From [Eubacterium] saphenum (GTDB lineage Bacteria > Bacillota > Clostridia > Peptostreptococcales > Anaerovoracaceae): 42,476 bases of DNA. This document shows positions 28,616 through 36,645 of this stretch, piece by piece; within the stretch, counting starts at the first letter, position 1; each line of letters starts with the position of its first letter. Both the position numbers and the translations under genes were made by a program. The stretch covers positions 1 through 42,476 of the forward strand of contig SFHC01000016.1 in assembly GCA_004555725.1 (NCBI GenBank). The letters are read 5' to 3'. The notes under the pieces were generated by a model. The model ran no database searches and had not been told where the DNA came from. It saw only the letters and a program-made list of their open reading frames with translations.

Positions 28616-28906
28616 TTACTCAGAATCCTCATTCCGGTAAAACCAGAGATATTCATTATATTTCCGGTTATAGTACTCATTGATTTTCTTTTCCTGCCAG
28701 CGGTCCCGGTCACTGAGAATCGCCAGCATTTCATCCGCAATTTCCTCTGCCGATCCCGGACTTGCCGCCCGCAGATACGCCAGCATACGCGCCATCGTCA
28801 TCTCCGTGCCGAGACTGTCGGCAAGCATCGCGCCGAACTCCTGCGGGTACCCCATCCGGACAATCTCCGTGATCAGCTCCTGTTTCAGTTTTTCCCGCTC
28901 CGTCAT
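28616..28906 (-). CDS. Small charged protein of unknown function between transporter and peptidase
   Basis: A 96-residue soluble protein, all-helical in appearance and rich in Glu, Lys and Arg. The ATG at 28906 has GGAAAGGAG about 7 bases upstream; a longer frame to 28972 lacks a site. Blocks such as EIADEMLAILSDRDRW and NEYYNRKYNEYLWF look conserved rather than random, but I cannot name a family with certainty. No membrane segment or signal peptide. It sits between the NSS transporter and the M20 peptidase on the same strand and may be co-expressed with them. Confidence 0.72.
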   Translation of the reverse strand: MTEREKLKQELITEIVRMGYPQEFGAMLADSLGTEMTMARMLAYLRAASPGSAEEIADEMLAILSDRDRWQEKKINEYYNRKYNEYLWFYRNEDSE

Positions 28907-28981
28907 GCGCAGCTCCTTTCCGTTCCGGTGACCGGATACTCGTTTTCCGGGCGCTGTCCAATCGATTCCCAATTAAACTGT

Positions 28982-30352
28982 TTAAATGGTAATAACTCCA
29001 AACACATTCAGCACGGAACTTGCCAGAATGACAATCAGGAATACCGGCGCAATGAACCGGATGCAGACATTATACATCTTTTCCATCCGGAAATTGGAGG
29101 ACAGGCGAACTTCTTCACGCACACGCGTTAATCCTACCAGACGGATCACCAACATACAGGTTGCGAATGCTGCAACCGGCATCATGATGGAATTCGACAG
29201 GAAGTCGAAGAAATCCAGAATCTGCATGCCCAGAATCCGGACTGTGCCGAGGAGGCTGTATCCCAGTGATGACAGGGATCCCAGCAACAGCATGATGAAA
29301 AACACCAGCAGAGTGGACGCTTTCCGGCTCCATCCCAGTTCATCCTGGAACGTAGATGCGCTAGTCTCAGCCAGAGAAATCGCACTGGTGACAGCCGCGA
29401 ACAAAACCAGCAAAAAGAAGAGCGCTCCGACTATACTGCCAAGTCCCATGCTGGCGAATACTTTCGGCAGTGTGATGAACATCAGCGAAGGACCCGCATT
29501 CAGCACGCTCGGCTTTCCTCCGTAAAACGAGAATACTGCCGGAATAATCATCAGTCCGGCAAGAATCGCAATGCCGGAGTCAAAAGCAACTACCTGATAC
29601 GTAGCCGTCTCGATATTGACGTCACGCTTCATATACGATCCGTAGGTGTACAGAATTCCCATAGCAATGGACAGTGAATAGAACATCTGCCCCATCGCCG
29701 CCACGATAGTCATGACAGAGAAATGCCGGAAATTCGGAACCAGCAGGTATTTCACACCCGCCATCGCTCCCGGACGTGTCATGGAGTAGATCGCGAGAAT
29801 GACTGCCAGAACCACCAGAACCGGCATCATAATCTTGGAAACCAGTTCCACTCCGTTTTTGACACCGCCCAGCACCGTCAGAATGACAATAACACAGAAC
29901 ACAATAAACCAGAACTCCGCGCCGGACGCATTGCTGATAAACGATGTGAAATAATTATCTCCGGCAGCCTTCTTCACGCCGCCTGCAATATACGTTGCCA
30001 GATACCTGGTTACCCATCCGCCGATGACACTGTAATACGGCACGATCAGCATCGGGATCACCGCATTGATCCATCCGCCGAACCGTGTCCCGAATCCCCG
30101 TCCGAACTTTGCAAACGCGCCGACCGGGCTTTTCTGTGTCATCCTGCCGACAGCCTCTTCAGAAACCATCATCGTATATCCGAACGTCACCGCCAGAATC
30201 AAATAGACCAGGAGAAAAATTCCTCCTCCGTATTTTGCTGCCAGATACGGAAAACGCCAGATATTTCCCAGTCCGACCGCCGATCCGGCCGTTGCCAGAA
30301 CATATCCCAGTTTCCCGGAAAAACTGGATCTGCTTTCGCTGTTTTCGCTCAT
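28982..30352 (-). CDS. Sodium-dependent transporter, NSS (SNF) family
   Basis: A 456-residue membrane protein with about 11 hydrophobic segments. Helix 1 holds ATAGSAVGLGNIWRFPYLAAK (about 20-40), with the unwound Gly-rich region of LeuT-type symporters. I chose the ATG at 30352 because AAAGGAGAGGGG precedes it; the frame is open further upstream to 30442 only because it crosses the leader. Substrate unknown, probably an amino acid. It is followed by a small protein and an M20 peptidase. Its leader carries a large dyad next to the promoter. Confidence 0.92.
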   Translation of the reverse strand: MSENSESRSSFSGKLGYVLATAGSAVGLGNIWRFPYLAAKYGGGIFLLVYLILAVTFGYTMMVSEEAVGRMTQKSPVGAFAKFGRGFGTRFGGWINAVIPMLIVPYYSVIGGWVTRYLATYIAGGVKKAAGDNYFTSFISNASGAEFWFIVFCVIVILTVLGGVKNGVELVSKIMMPVLVVLAVILAIYSMTRPGAMAGVKYLLVPNFRHFSVMTIVAAMGQMFYSLSIAMGILYTYGSYMKRDVNIETATYQVVAFDSGIAILAGLMIIPAVFSFYGGKPSVLNAGPSLMFITLPKVFASMGLGSIVGALFFLLVLFAAVTSAISLAETSASTFQDELGWSRKASTLLVFFIMLLLGSLSSLGYSLLGTVRILGMQILDFFDFLSNSIMMPVAAFATCMLVIRLVGLTRVREEVRLSSNFRMEKMYNVCIRFIAPVFLIVILASSVLNVFGVITI

Positions 30353-30381
30353 AATCCCCTCTCCTTTTACAAAATCAATAG

Positions 30382-30468
30382 AAAAACAACGTTTGCGACC
30401 ATTGTTAGATACCCATAACAATATTGCACAAACGTCGTTCATTCTACCACATTCTTAGTATTATGCAA
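30382..30468 (-). promoter_or_regulatory. NSS promoter and terminator-like leader dyad
   Basis: Minus-strand -35 TTGCAT (30463-30468), 16-nt spacer and -10 TAGAAT (30441-30446). Starting at the expected start point is a large imperfect inverted repeat (30385-30439): an arm ending ATATTGTTA and an arm beginning TAACAATGG, closing outward on ACGTTTG/CAAACGT, with an 8-nt loop. It is followed by a U-run (GTTTTTC) and then the ribosome site. This can be an intrinsic terminator in the leader (attenuator) or a long operator dyad. Confidence 0.6.
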
Positions 30469-30552
30469 ACAAGAGGTCGAATATACCGGTCTGTTTTAAG
30501 TTTTTGAAAACGATTATTTACATGTATACATGAGAAGCGCCGGCGCGCCTTC

Positions 30553-31647
30553 CTATTTATGGAAGAAACGCATCAGTCCGTTATACAGATACGGGTAGGT
30601 CTGCATATAGCTGTGCAGATGACCCGGCCAGGAGTAGAAGGTCACGTTGCCCTTCGCAAAGCTGGAGGACGGATCCGACCAGGTGAACCCGCTGTACGCG
30701 CAAAGGTCCTTTGCCTGCATCTGCGTGCCCTGATTCATGATGTCGCTGCCGCCGGATGCCGCAAACACGTAGATCTTATTGCCGTCGGCCCTGGATTTAA
30801 CTCCCGCGGCGATCTGTTTCGCGCTGGTCTTGCTCTCCTGCTGCAGGTAGCCGTTAGAGTAATAGTACATCGGCATGCTCATCGGCAGGTAATACTGGAA
30901 CACATTGGCGTGGTTCTTCAGCGCGCGCCAGGTTGCGCAGCCGCCCATGGAGAATCCGCCGATGGCGCGATGGGCGCGGGACGCCTCAAGGCCCTTCTCA
31001 GAAGTCGACTCCGCATAAGTGGAATACTTCGATTCCACAGCCGGCGCCAGAGCCTGCACGATTTCCGTGCTCACCTGGTCCAGCTGTCCGTAATAGTAGT
31101 TTCCGTAAGCCGGATCATATTCCACGCCCACCACGATCGTCGGCTGGATTTTTTTATCCGCGATCATATGGTCCAGGACGTTCTTGAACGGGCGCGCGCC
31201 GGACTCCCATCCGAGATAGGTGTGGTACGTTCCGCCGTACCCGTGCATCAGATAGAAAACGTTATATTTCTCCGTCTTCTTATACCCGGCAGGGAGATAC
31301 ACCAGCGCGTTCCGCTTATATTTAGTACCGTTGACGGTCATGCTGTACGTCAGTTCATGCAGGGTCCCCTGCTCGCTTTTTGACGCGGCATTCTCATACG
31401 CCGCCGGCATCGTCTTGATACCGGAAACATCCGGCGCGTTCTCCGACACCTTCCTGGCCGCTGCCTTTTTCTGGCTCTTCTTCGCGGTTTCCGTCTGTGT
31501 TTTCTGCGCCTTTCCGGAAGACGTTTTATCTTTATTCGACAAATCTCCCCCGCCAAGGAAGTGCACGCACAGTGCGATCACCAGAATGATCAGCACTGCC
31601 ACGATGATGTAAAATCGTGGATGAATCTTGTATTTTTTCTTTTTCAT
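30553..31647 (-). CDS. Membrane-anchored alpha/beta-hydrolase esterase (esterase D/feruloyl esterase-like)
   Basis: A 364-residue protein. Residues 12-31 form a single transmembrane anchor or uncleaved signal after a lysine-rich start, followed by a Lys/Thr/Ser-rich linker (to about 75). The hydrolase domain (PF00756 type) has the oxyanion loop LMHGYGG (133-139), nucleophile elbow GFSMGG with Ser233, and a catalytic-His candidate in WPGHLHSY (343 or 345). Family members remove ester groups from plant polysaccharides or siderophores. It lies 54 bases after the ZIP gene in the same orientation and may be read from it. Confidence 0.87.
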   Translation of the reverse strand: MKKKKYKIHPRFYIIVAVLIILVIALCVHFLGGGDLSNKDKTSSGKAQKTQTETAKKSQKKAAARKVSENAPDVSGIKTMPAAYENAASKSEQGTLHELTYSMTVNGTKYKRNALVYLPAGYKKTEKYNVFYLMHGYGGTYHTYLGWESGARPFKNVLDHMIADKKIQPTIVVGVEYDPAYGNYYYGQLDQVSTEIVQALAPAVESKYSTYAESTSEKGLEASRAHRAIGGFSMGGCATWRALKNHANVFQYYLPMSMPMYYYSNGYLQQESKTSAKQIAAGVKSRADGNKIYVFAASGGSDIMNQGTQMQAKDLCAYSGFTWSDPSSSFAKGNVTFYSWPGHLHSYMQTYPYLYNGLMRFFHK

Positions 31648-31701
31648 GTTTCCATTCCTTCCGTTCTTGTCCGGATTATTTTTGTCTGAAAGCAGGCTCT
31701 T

Positions 31702-32484
31702 CTAGCCCAGTGCCACGTCCATGGCCATCATCATGGTGAACCCGACGGCAAACATAATGACGCCCACGTTGCTGTGCTCGCCCTGCGACATCTCCGGCAC
31801 CAGTTCTTCCACCACGACGTAAATCATCGCGCCGGCGGCAAAACCCAGGAGATACGGCAGAACCGGGATCATCAGCTCGGACAGCGCGATGGTGATCAGC
31901 GCCCCGACCGGTTCCACAACCCCGGACAGAAAGCCGCCGAGAAACGATTTTCCCTTTCCCATGCCTTCAGAATGCAGCGGCATGGAGATGATGGCTCCTT
32001 CAGGAAAATTCTGGATCGCGATGCCCAGGGACAGGGCCAGCGCGCCTCCGGCAGTCAGTCCGGCGTTTCCGCCCAGCCATCCTGCAATGACCACGCCGAC
32101 GGCCATTCCCTCCGGGATATTGTGCAAAGTGACCGCCAGAACCATCATTGCCGTCTTGGTCAGGTGACTTTTTGGCCCCTCGGACTCATCGCTGTTCAGA
32201 TGAAGGTGGGGAATAACGTGATCCAGCAGCAAAAGAAACAGGGTTCCGATCCAGAAACCGATGAAGGCCGGAAGAAATGCCAGCTTTCCCATGCTGCTGC
32301 TCTGCTCCATAGACGGAACCAGAAGGCTCCAGATTGATGCCGCCGTCATGACGCCGGCTGCGAATCCCTGCAGGATCCGCTCTACTTTCTGACTTAACTG
32401 ATTTCTCATAAAGAATACGCATCCTGCTCCCAGAGTCGTTCCCATAAACGGTATCAGGACGCCGTAAACTGCCTGTATGTTCAT
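31702..32484 (-). CDS. ZIP-family metal transporter
   Basis: A 260-residue membrane protein with about eight hydrophobic segments. The metal-path motifs are present: HNIPEGMAVG in helix 4 and QNFPEGAI in helix 5, plus a short His-bearing loop (HVIPHLHLNSDE). This is the ZupT/GufA-like layout, importing zinc or other divalent metals. It precedes the esterase gene by 54 bases. The ATG has a TGGAGGGAG site. No Zur- or MntR-like operator was identified upstream. Confidence 0.92.
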   Translation of the reverse strand: MNIQAVYGVLIPFMGTTLGAGCVFFMRNQLSQKVERILQGFAAGVMTAASIWSLLVPSMEQSSSMGKLAFLPAFIGFWIGTLFLLLLDHVIPHLHLNSDESEGPKSHLTKTAMMVLAVTLHNIPEGMAVGVVIAGWLGGNAGLTAGGALALSLGIAIQNFPEGAIISMPLHSEGMGKGKSFLGGFLSGVVEPVGALITIALSELMIPVLPYLLGFAAGAMIYVVVEELVPEMSQGEHSNVGVIMFAVGFTMMMAMDVALG

Positions 32485-32921
32485 GCTCCCTCCATTTTAA
32501 CGCATTTTCACGGTGATGTTCAGAGGATGTAAATAGATCCGGAAATTTTCTTACTTCTGCGCAGTCTGCAGATTTTCTGTCTCCGCTTCATGGATCATCC
32601 GTTCTTATACCTCTTACCTCTATCTTATCATCTTACTCCAAAGATAGAAATGCAATAAGCAAGGTCAGCTTAATTTTCTTCTTGCCGGGAAGGTACTGCC
32701 CCTTGATTCATTATGCATACCTTTTTAAAGAGCAATCAGTCGGGCGAAGATTCACCCTGCTGGAGCTTTTCATCAATAACGGGCACACAGCAACAGCGTT
32801 TCCCGCTAAAAACGGCCGGACCGTGCTCCGCACAATCCGGCCGCCGGATCTGTCTGCATAGACGCAGACGAAATGGAAAGCCATTCTCTTAACTTGTTCG
32901 GATTGTCTCCGGAAAAACCGC
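32485..32921. other. Intergenic region, no gene seen
   Basis: The 437 bases between the ZIP gene start and the adhesin stop hold the adhesin terminator (32808-32843) and presumably the ZIP promoter, which I could not define. No convincing coding frame, RNA gene or repeat was seen. Confidence 0.5.
32808..32843 (-). terminator. Terminator after the adhesin gene
   Basis: CGGCCGGA (32813-32820) pairs with TCCGGCCG (32836-32843), 15-nt loop, and is followed by five U residues on the minus strand (A5 at 32808-32812). It lies about 80 bases past the stop. Confidence 0.82.
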
Positions 32922-35909
32922 TTACTGACGGCCTTCAGAAGCGCGGTCGTCACGGCGCTTTTTCTTCAGCGCGAGGACTGCTGCCAGTCCGCAGGCAGAG
33001 GTGAGCAGAAGCGCGATCATCACAGCCAGATCGGTCTGGTCTCCCGTGCGGACGAGGGAACCGGAAGCGTTTCCGGAAGAGGCCGCGGATCCTGACGGAT
33101 TGGTCTTTGCCAGACTGTTTTTCAGCGTCTTGGTATTGGCCGGCTGAACCTGACCATTCGTCTTGCTCGACGTGGAACCGTTGGTCTTACTTCCTTCGGA
33201 AGAATTCTTGCCGGAAGAGTTGTTCGTGCTCCCGTTCGTCTTGTTTCCGCCGCTGTTTTCCTCTTTGCCGCCGTTTTCTTCCTTCGGCTTGGTGTAATGG
33301 TTGCTGATCTCCACGATGCCGGAGGAGTTTCCGCCGGAAATCGATGCTGTCAGCTTGTGATCGGCGCTTTCGGTTACTGTCACCGTCACCGGGTGCTGGG
33401 TTTCATCATAGGTGAAATTCTTATCACTGCCTTTGCTTTCCGTGACGATGTAATGGTATGTTCCAGCCTTCTCGTACCGGATCGTTCCAAAGGACGCCGG
33501 GCTCTCACTGCTGACGGTGATGCTCTTCACCCCGTTTACCGTGCCGTTCTTCGGCATCGGCGCGTTATCCTTTGCCTGCAGGTTCATCGTAAACGATGCG
33601 CCTTCCGGCCATTTTCCGTCGTTGCCGATGATGAGCTTCTGGACGCGGAGGTCGGCGGAAGCAGGGGTGACAGTTACTGACGGAACATCCGGGACTGCCG
33701 GGGTGTCCGGCTTCTCTGGTGTGTTCGTTATCTCAAGATTCTTCTTTTCATTCTTGCTTGAGAAAGTTCCTTTCTGCGCCGGACTGTAGGAAACCGAGTA
33801 TCCGGGATGAGATCCTTCCTCTACAGAATAACTTGTATTCTCCGGTAATCCTGTGAATGTCACACTGCCCTGGTTATATAAACTCAGGTTGACACTTGCG
33901 TCAGAATTCATGCTCGCCGATTTCTTTTCAGACTCTGAACCGATATAGTTCAGAGGATTCTTCATCGGTTTACCATCTTTATCACTCAGCATCACTTTAA
34001 TTGAAAAAGGTCCAACCTGACTGTCATCACTACCCACAACTTTCTTTGTGATCGTAAGGCTTCGTGTATCTGTCTTATACGTATTCGTAAAATTTGCTAC
34101 AGAAGTTCCTCCGGCCGTGATCGTACCTGTATTTCCTGTCGAAGAAGATGTATAATCTGTATCCCCATCTTCCGTTACCTTGTATGCCAAACCTGCCGGA
34201 AGTCCGGTAATCTCCTTGGAATCCCCATTTCCCAGCGCAATGCTTTCAGAAATTCCATCTTTAAACGAAACATCCCCATAGGTTCCGCTTAATTTAGAAG
34301 CAGGGTTACCATCCTCGTCTGTAAGGGTCACTTGAAAATTAAACTTTTTGGTTGCACTGTCATTTCCATTAACAGTCTTTGTTATTTTTAAATTTCCCAC
34401 CTTTGCTGACGGGTTAAATGTTTTTGAAATGGTAGCCTTATGTATAACCGCTCCGACCATGCTCTGAAAGCCCTTGCCTTCTGAATCGGTTTTCTCTGTA
34501 CCGTCAGCATTTTTGACCGGGGAGTACTGTTTAACTGACTCAATCCATACAAGATTACTTGCTTCCAAAGATATTTTTTCTGTTTCGGATGGCTGATGAT
34601 CGGCCTTTAGCTGAAATCCTTGTCCAGACGTAACCGTATCACCTCCATCGACAACAGAATATCCGCTTGGCAAAGTTAACTTATATTGTCCACGATAATT
34701 ATCAGGCTCAGTTACCTGAAGTGTGCCACTATACCAATATCCATCGTCCGCGTTATATGTAAATCTTGTATCTCCCGTAACATTTACTTGATCTGAAGAT
34801 GGCTGGGATGTCAAAATATTTGTATTCCCCGATTCATCTACAAGGCGTTTTGCTAGAGGATAAGCTGAAAGATCTGTAATATCATTATTTGCTACACCAT
34901 ATTCCTTCATTAAATACCAGACTGCATATGATGTATTTTCATATGCTTTCTTCTCTGAAACAAAGTATTCACCTGAATATAAGTTATTATACTGGCTTAT
35001 CGGGTCGCTATTATTATGTTCATGAGTATTTGAATCTATCGAATAATAAATGCAAAGCGCTGCTTTATAAAAAGGGGATGCTGTAATTTGGCTGTATGTA
35101 AGTCCATTACTGGTTGATCCTGAAGGAAATAAAGCCCCTACTTCCTTCAGAAATGACTCCAATCTTTGTAGATGATCCTGATTTAAATTTTTCCAGTCAC
35201 TATATGAAAACGTCTCATTTCCAAGGGTGTCTGAAAAAGCTTTACGTAATGCCGCCGTTGGCTCTAACGCTTTATTAAATTGCTCCTCCGTGATGTTATT
35301 ATCATCCGCAATCTGATACATTCCAAGCCCATTATACGGATACCCAGCATATAAAATTGTCGTTAACTTAGAAATAAATTCATTGTATTGACTACTATTA
35401 AAGTTTTCTTGTGTAAGATACCCTTCTGTGTAATTTGGAGCGGTAAATGACGGCGTATCATGTGGCCAGTGCATCCGATTATTCATGCAGTAAAGGATAA
35501 TATTCCCATTATCCAATGAATGGATATCTGTCTTTTCATCGTAATCGATTTTCATTCCATTCGTATTGTTCGTTCCAGCAGTATCTGACTTTATTTCCTT
35601 ATTTCCCTCAGAACCCGCATCACTCTGCGCCTGAGTATCACCCGTACCCGAAACTGAACTGACAGATGCCGACGATTCTTTCGTTCCAGTAGACCCTGAT
35701 CCATTGTCTGATCCTGTAGAATCTGTACTGCCGGTCTGAGTTCCCGTTCCTGTCCCGGAAGAAGACGTCACCGTCGGCGTACTGCCGCCACTGCTCTCCG
35801 TCCCCTCCCCAAACGACCAGAACGCCGTCATAGCCGAGAAAATCATCGCTAAACTCAGCACGATGACCAGCGGCCGGTTCTTTCTATTTCGTGAATGTTT
35901 TCCTCCCAT
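32922..35909 (-). CDS. Cell-wall-anchored adhesin with thioester-like head and Cna/pilin-type domains
   Basis: A 995-residue surface protein. I chose the ATG at 35909 (AAAGGAG 8 bases before). Order: signal segment (about 12-40), Ser/Thr/Gly-rich spacer (to 115), a thioester-like domain (about 125-390) with ILYCMNNRMHWP (Cys141), LYAGYPYNGLG and TSYAVWYL, a linker domain (to 500), two Cna-B/SpaA-like domains (about 505-615 with LKITKTV, VTEDGD and FTNTY as isopeptide Lys, Glu, Asn; and 617-735), an FctA/Spy0128-like domain (about 745-870), a Ser/Asn/Lys stalk, and a sorting signal LVRTG (952-956) with hydrophobic and basic tail. The motif varies from LPXTG. In the head the Gln that forms the thioester in relatives is Ser327. 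No sortase gene is in the window. Confidence 0.85.
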   Translation of the reverse strand: MGGKHSRNRKNRPLVIVLSLAMIFSAMTAFWSFGEGTESSGGSTPTVTSSSGTGTGTQTGSTDSTGSDNGSGSTGTKESSASVSSVSGTGDTQAQSDAGSEGNKEIKSDTAGTNNTNGMKIDYDEKTDIHSLDNGNIILYCMNNRMHWPHDTPSFTAPNYTEGYLTQENFNSSQYNEFISKLTTILYAGYPYNGLGMYQIADDNNITEEQFNKALEPTAALRKAFSDTLGNETFSYSDWKNLNQDHLQRLESFLKEVGALFPSGSTSNGLTYSQITASPFYKAALCIYYSIDSNTHEHNNSDPISQYNNLYSGEYFVSEKKAYENTSYAVWYLMKEYGVANNDITDLSAYPLAKRLVDESGNTNILTSQPSSDQVNVTGDTRFTYNADDGYWYSGTLQVTEPDNYRGQYKLTLPSGYSVVDGGDTVTSGQGFQLKADHQPSETEKISLEASNLVWIESVKQYSPVKNADGTEKTDSEGKGFQSMVGAVIHKATISKTFNPSAKVGNLKITKTVNGNDSATKKFNFQVTLTDEDGNPASKLSGTYGDVSFKDGISESIALGNGDSKEITGLPAGLAYKVTEDGDTDYTSSSTGNTGTITAGGTSVANFTNTYKTDTRSLTITKKVVGSDDSQVGPFSIKVMLSDKDGKPMKNPLNYIGSESEKKSASMNSDASVNLSLYNQGSVTFTGLPENTSYSVEEGSHPGYSVSYSPAQKGTFSSKNEKKNLEITNTPEKPDTPAVPDVPSVTVTPASADLRVQKLIIGNDGKWPEGASFTMNLQAKDNAPMPKNGTVNGVKSITVSSESPASFGTIRYEKAGTYHYIVTESKGSDKNFTYDETQHPVTVTVTESADHKLTASISGGNSSGIVEISNHYTKPKEENGGKEENSGGNKTNGSTNNSSGKNSSEGSKTNGSTSSKTNGQVQPANTKTLKNSLAKTNPSGSAASSGNASGSLVRTGDQTDLAVMIALLLTSACGLAAVLALKKKRRDDRASEGRQ

Positions 35910-35969
35910 CCATTGATCTCCTTTTCTCCGATGTGATAAAAATAACATATATCCCTCTGAATTACGACA

Positions 35970-35999
35970 ATTATATATCACACAACTAGGGAATGTAAA
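35970..35999 (-). promoter_or_regulatory. Adhesin promoter
   Basis: Minus-strand -35 TTTACA (35994-35999), 18-nt spacer and a perfect -10 TATAAT (35970-35975), about 60 bases upstream of the chosen start. The A/T-rich region 36000-36120 upstream shows no gene. Confidence 0.55.
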
Positions 36000-36144
36000 T
36001 CAAAAAGTTTTCATCAGAGTAGCTATCTGCGGTGAAATAATATCGATTCGCACTTAATATTTTGACAACTAACTGCTGGCTTCCTGTTTTTCTGTGCATC
36101 TCTATCTGTCTTAACACGAATATCTGAACATTTCTTAAACACAG

Positions 36145-36173
36145 TTGACGCAGCCGGATCTACAGTGTACCAT
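36145..36173 (+). promoter_or_regulatory. Promoter of the small membrane protein gene
   Basis: Plus-strand -35 TTGACG (36145-36150), 17-nt spacer and -10 TACCAT (36168-36173), followed by a strong AGAGGAGGTGA ribosome site before the ATG at 36224. Confidence 0.55.
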
Positions 36174-36223
36174 AATCAAACCAAGAAGATGCATCCCTAT
36201 ATTGGATCAGAGGAGGTGATTTC

Positions 36224-36562
36224 ATGATCAGAAAATTTACTGTAGCAGGGTTATGCCTGATCACCTTGCTTTCACTCGCCATGCTTTACTACTTCGGACT
36301 GTTTACCGACCGCTACGCCGGTGTCCCAGTCAGTACATTTCAAGTTCTTCTGCTGTGGCTCGTTCCAATTGCGGCTACTATTTCCGTATTCCTCTATATG
36401 CTTCTTGCGGACCAATACCTTTTCATGAAACGGGCAGCCTTGCTGCTGACTGTTTGTCTGTTTTTCGGTTCTCTCTTCAGCATTGGGATTCTGCAGAAGG
36501 AAGCTCGTACTTCATACGGCAATCATTACATTGGAATATCGGCCCTGATCCGAACCAGCTAA
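36224..36562 (+). CDS. Small three-helix membrane protein, unknown function
   Basis: A 112-residue protein with three predicted transmembrane segments (about 6-26, 41-62 and 70-92). It has a strong ribosome site, its own promoter and a terminator directly after, so it is very likely expressed. No family is recognised. It is isolated in direction from its neighbours, lying between the divergent adhesin gene and the convergent flavorubredoxin gene. Loops are short, and there is no obvious ligand or catalytic motif. Confidence 0.75.
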   Translation: MIRKFTVAGLCLITLLSLAMLYYFGLFTDRYAGVPVSTFQVLLLWLVPIAATISVFLYMLLADQYLFMKRAALLLTVCLFFGSLFSIGILQKEARTSYGNHYIGISALIRTS

Positions 36563-36572
36563 ACAGGCACGT

Positions 36573-36616
36573 AAAAAGCGGCATACCCTGAATCACTCCG
36601 GGTGGATGCCGCTTTT
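36573..36616. terminator. Bidirectional terminator
   Basis: AAAAAGCGGCAT (36573-36584) pairs with ATGCCGCTTTT (36606-36616), with an inner CC/GG pair. It is flanked by A- and T-runs and can stop both the small membrane protein gene (+) and the flavorubredoxin gene (-). Confidence 0.85.
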
Positions 36617-36645
36617 CGCTTCTGTTATATGAATATAGTGTCTGT

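Noticed and set aside
30353..30442. N-terminal extension of the second NSS gene
   Set aside because: It starts inside the -10 box and crosses the leader dyad; the ribosome site and family start support 30352.
32711..32953. An 80-codon open frame on the minus strand after the adhesin
   Set aside because: It spans the adhesin terminator and overlaps the adhesin end in another frame; no ribosome site.
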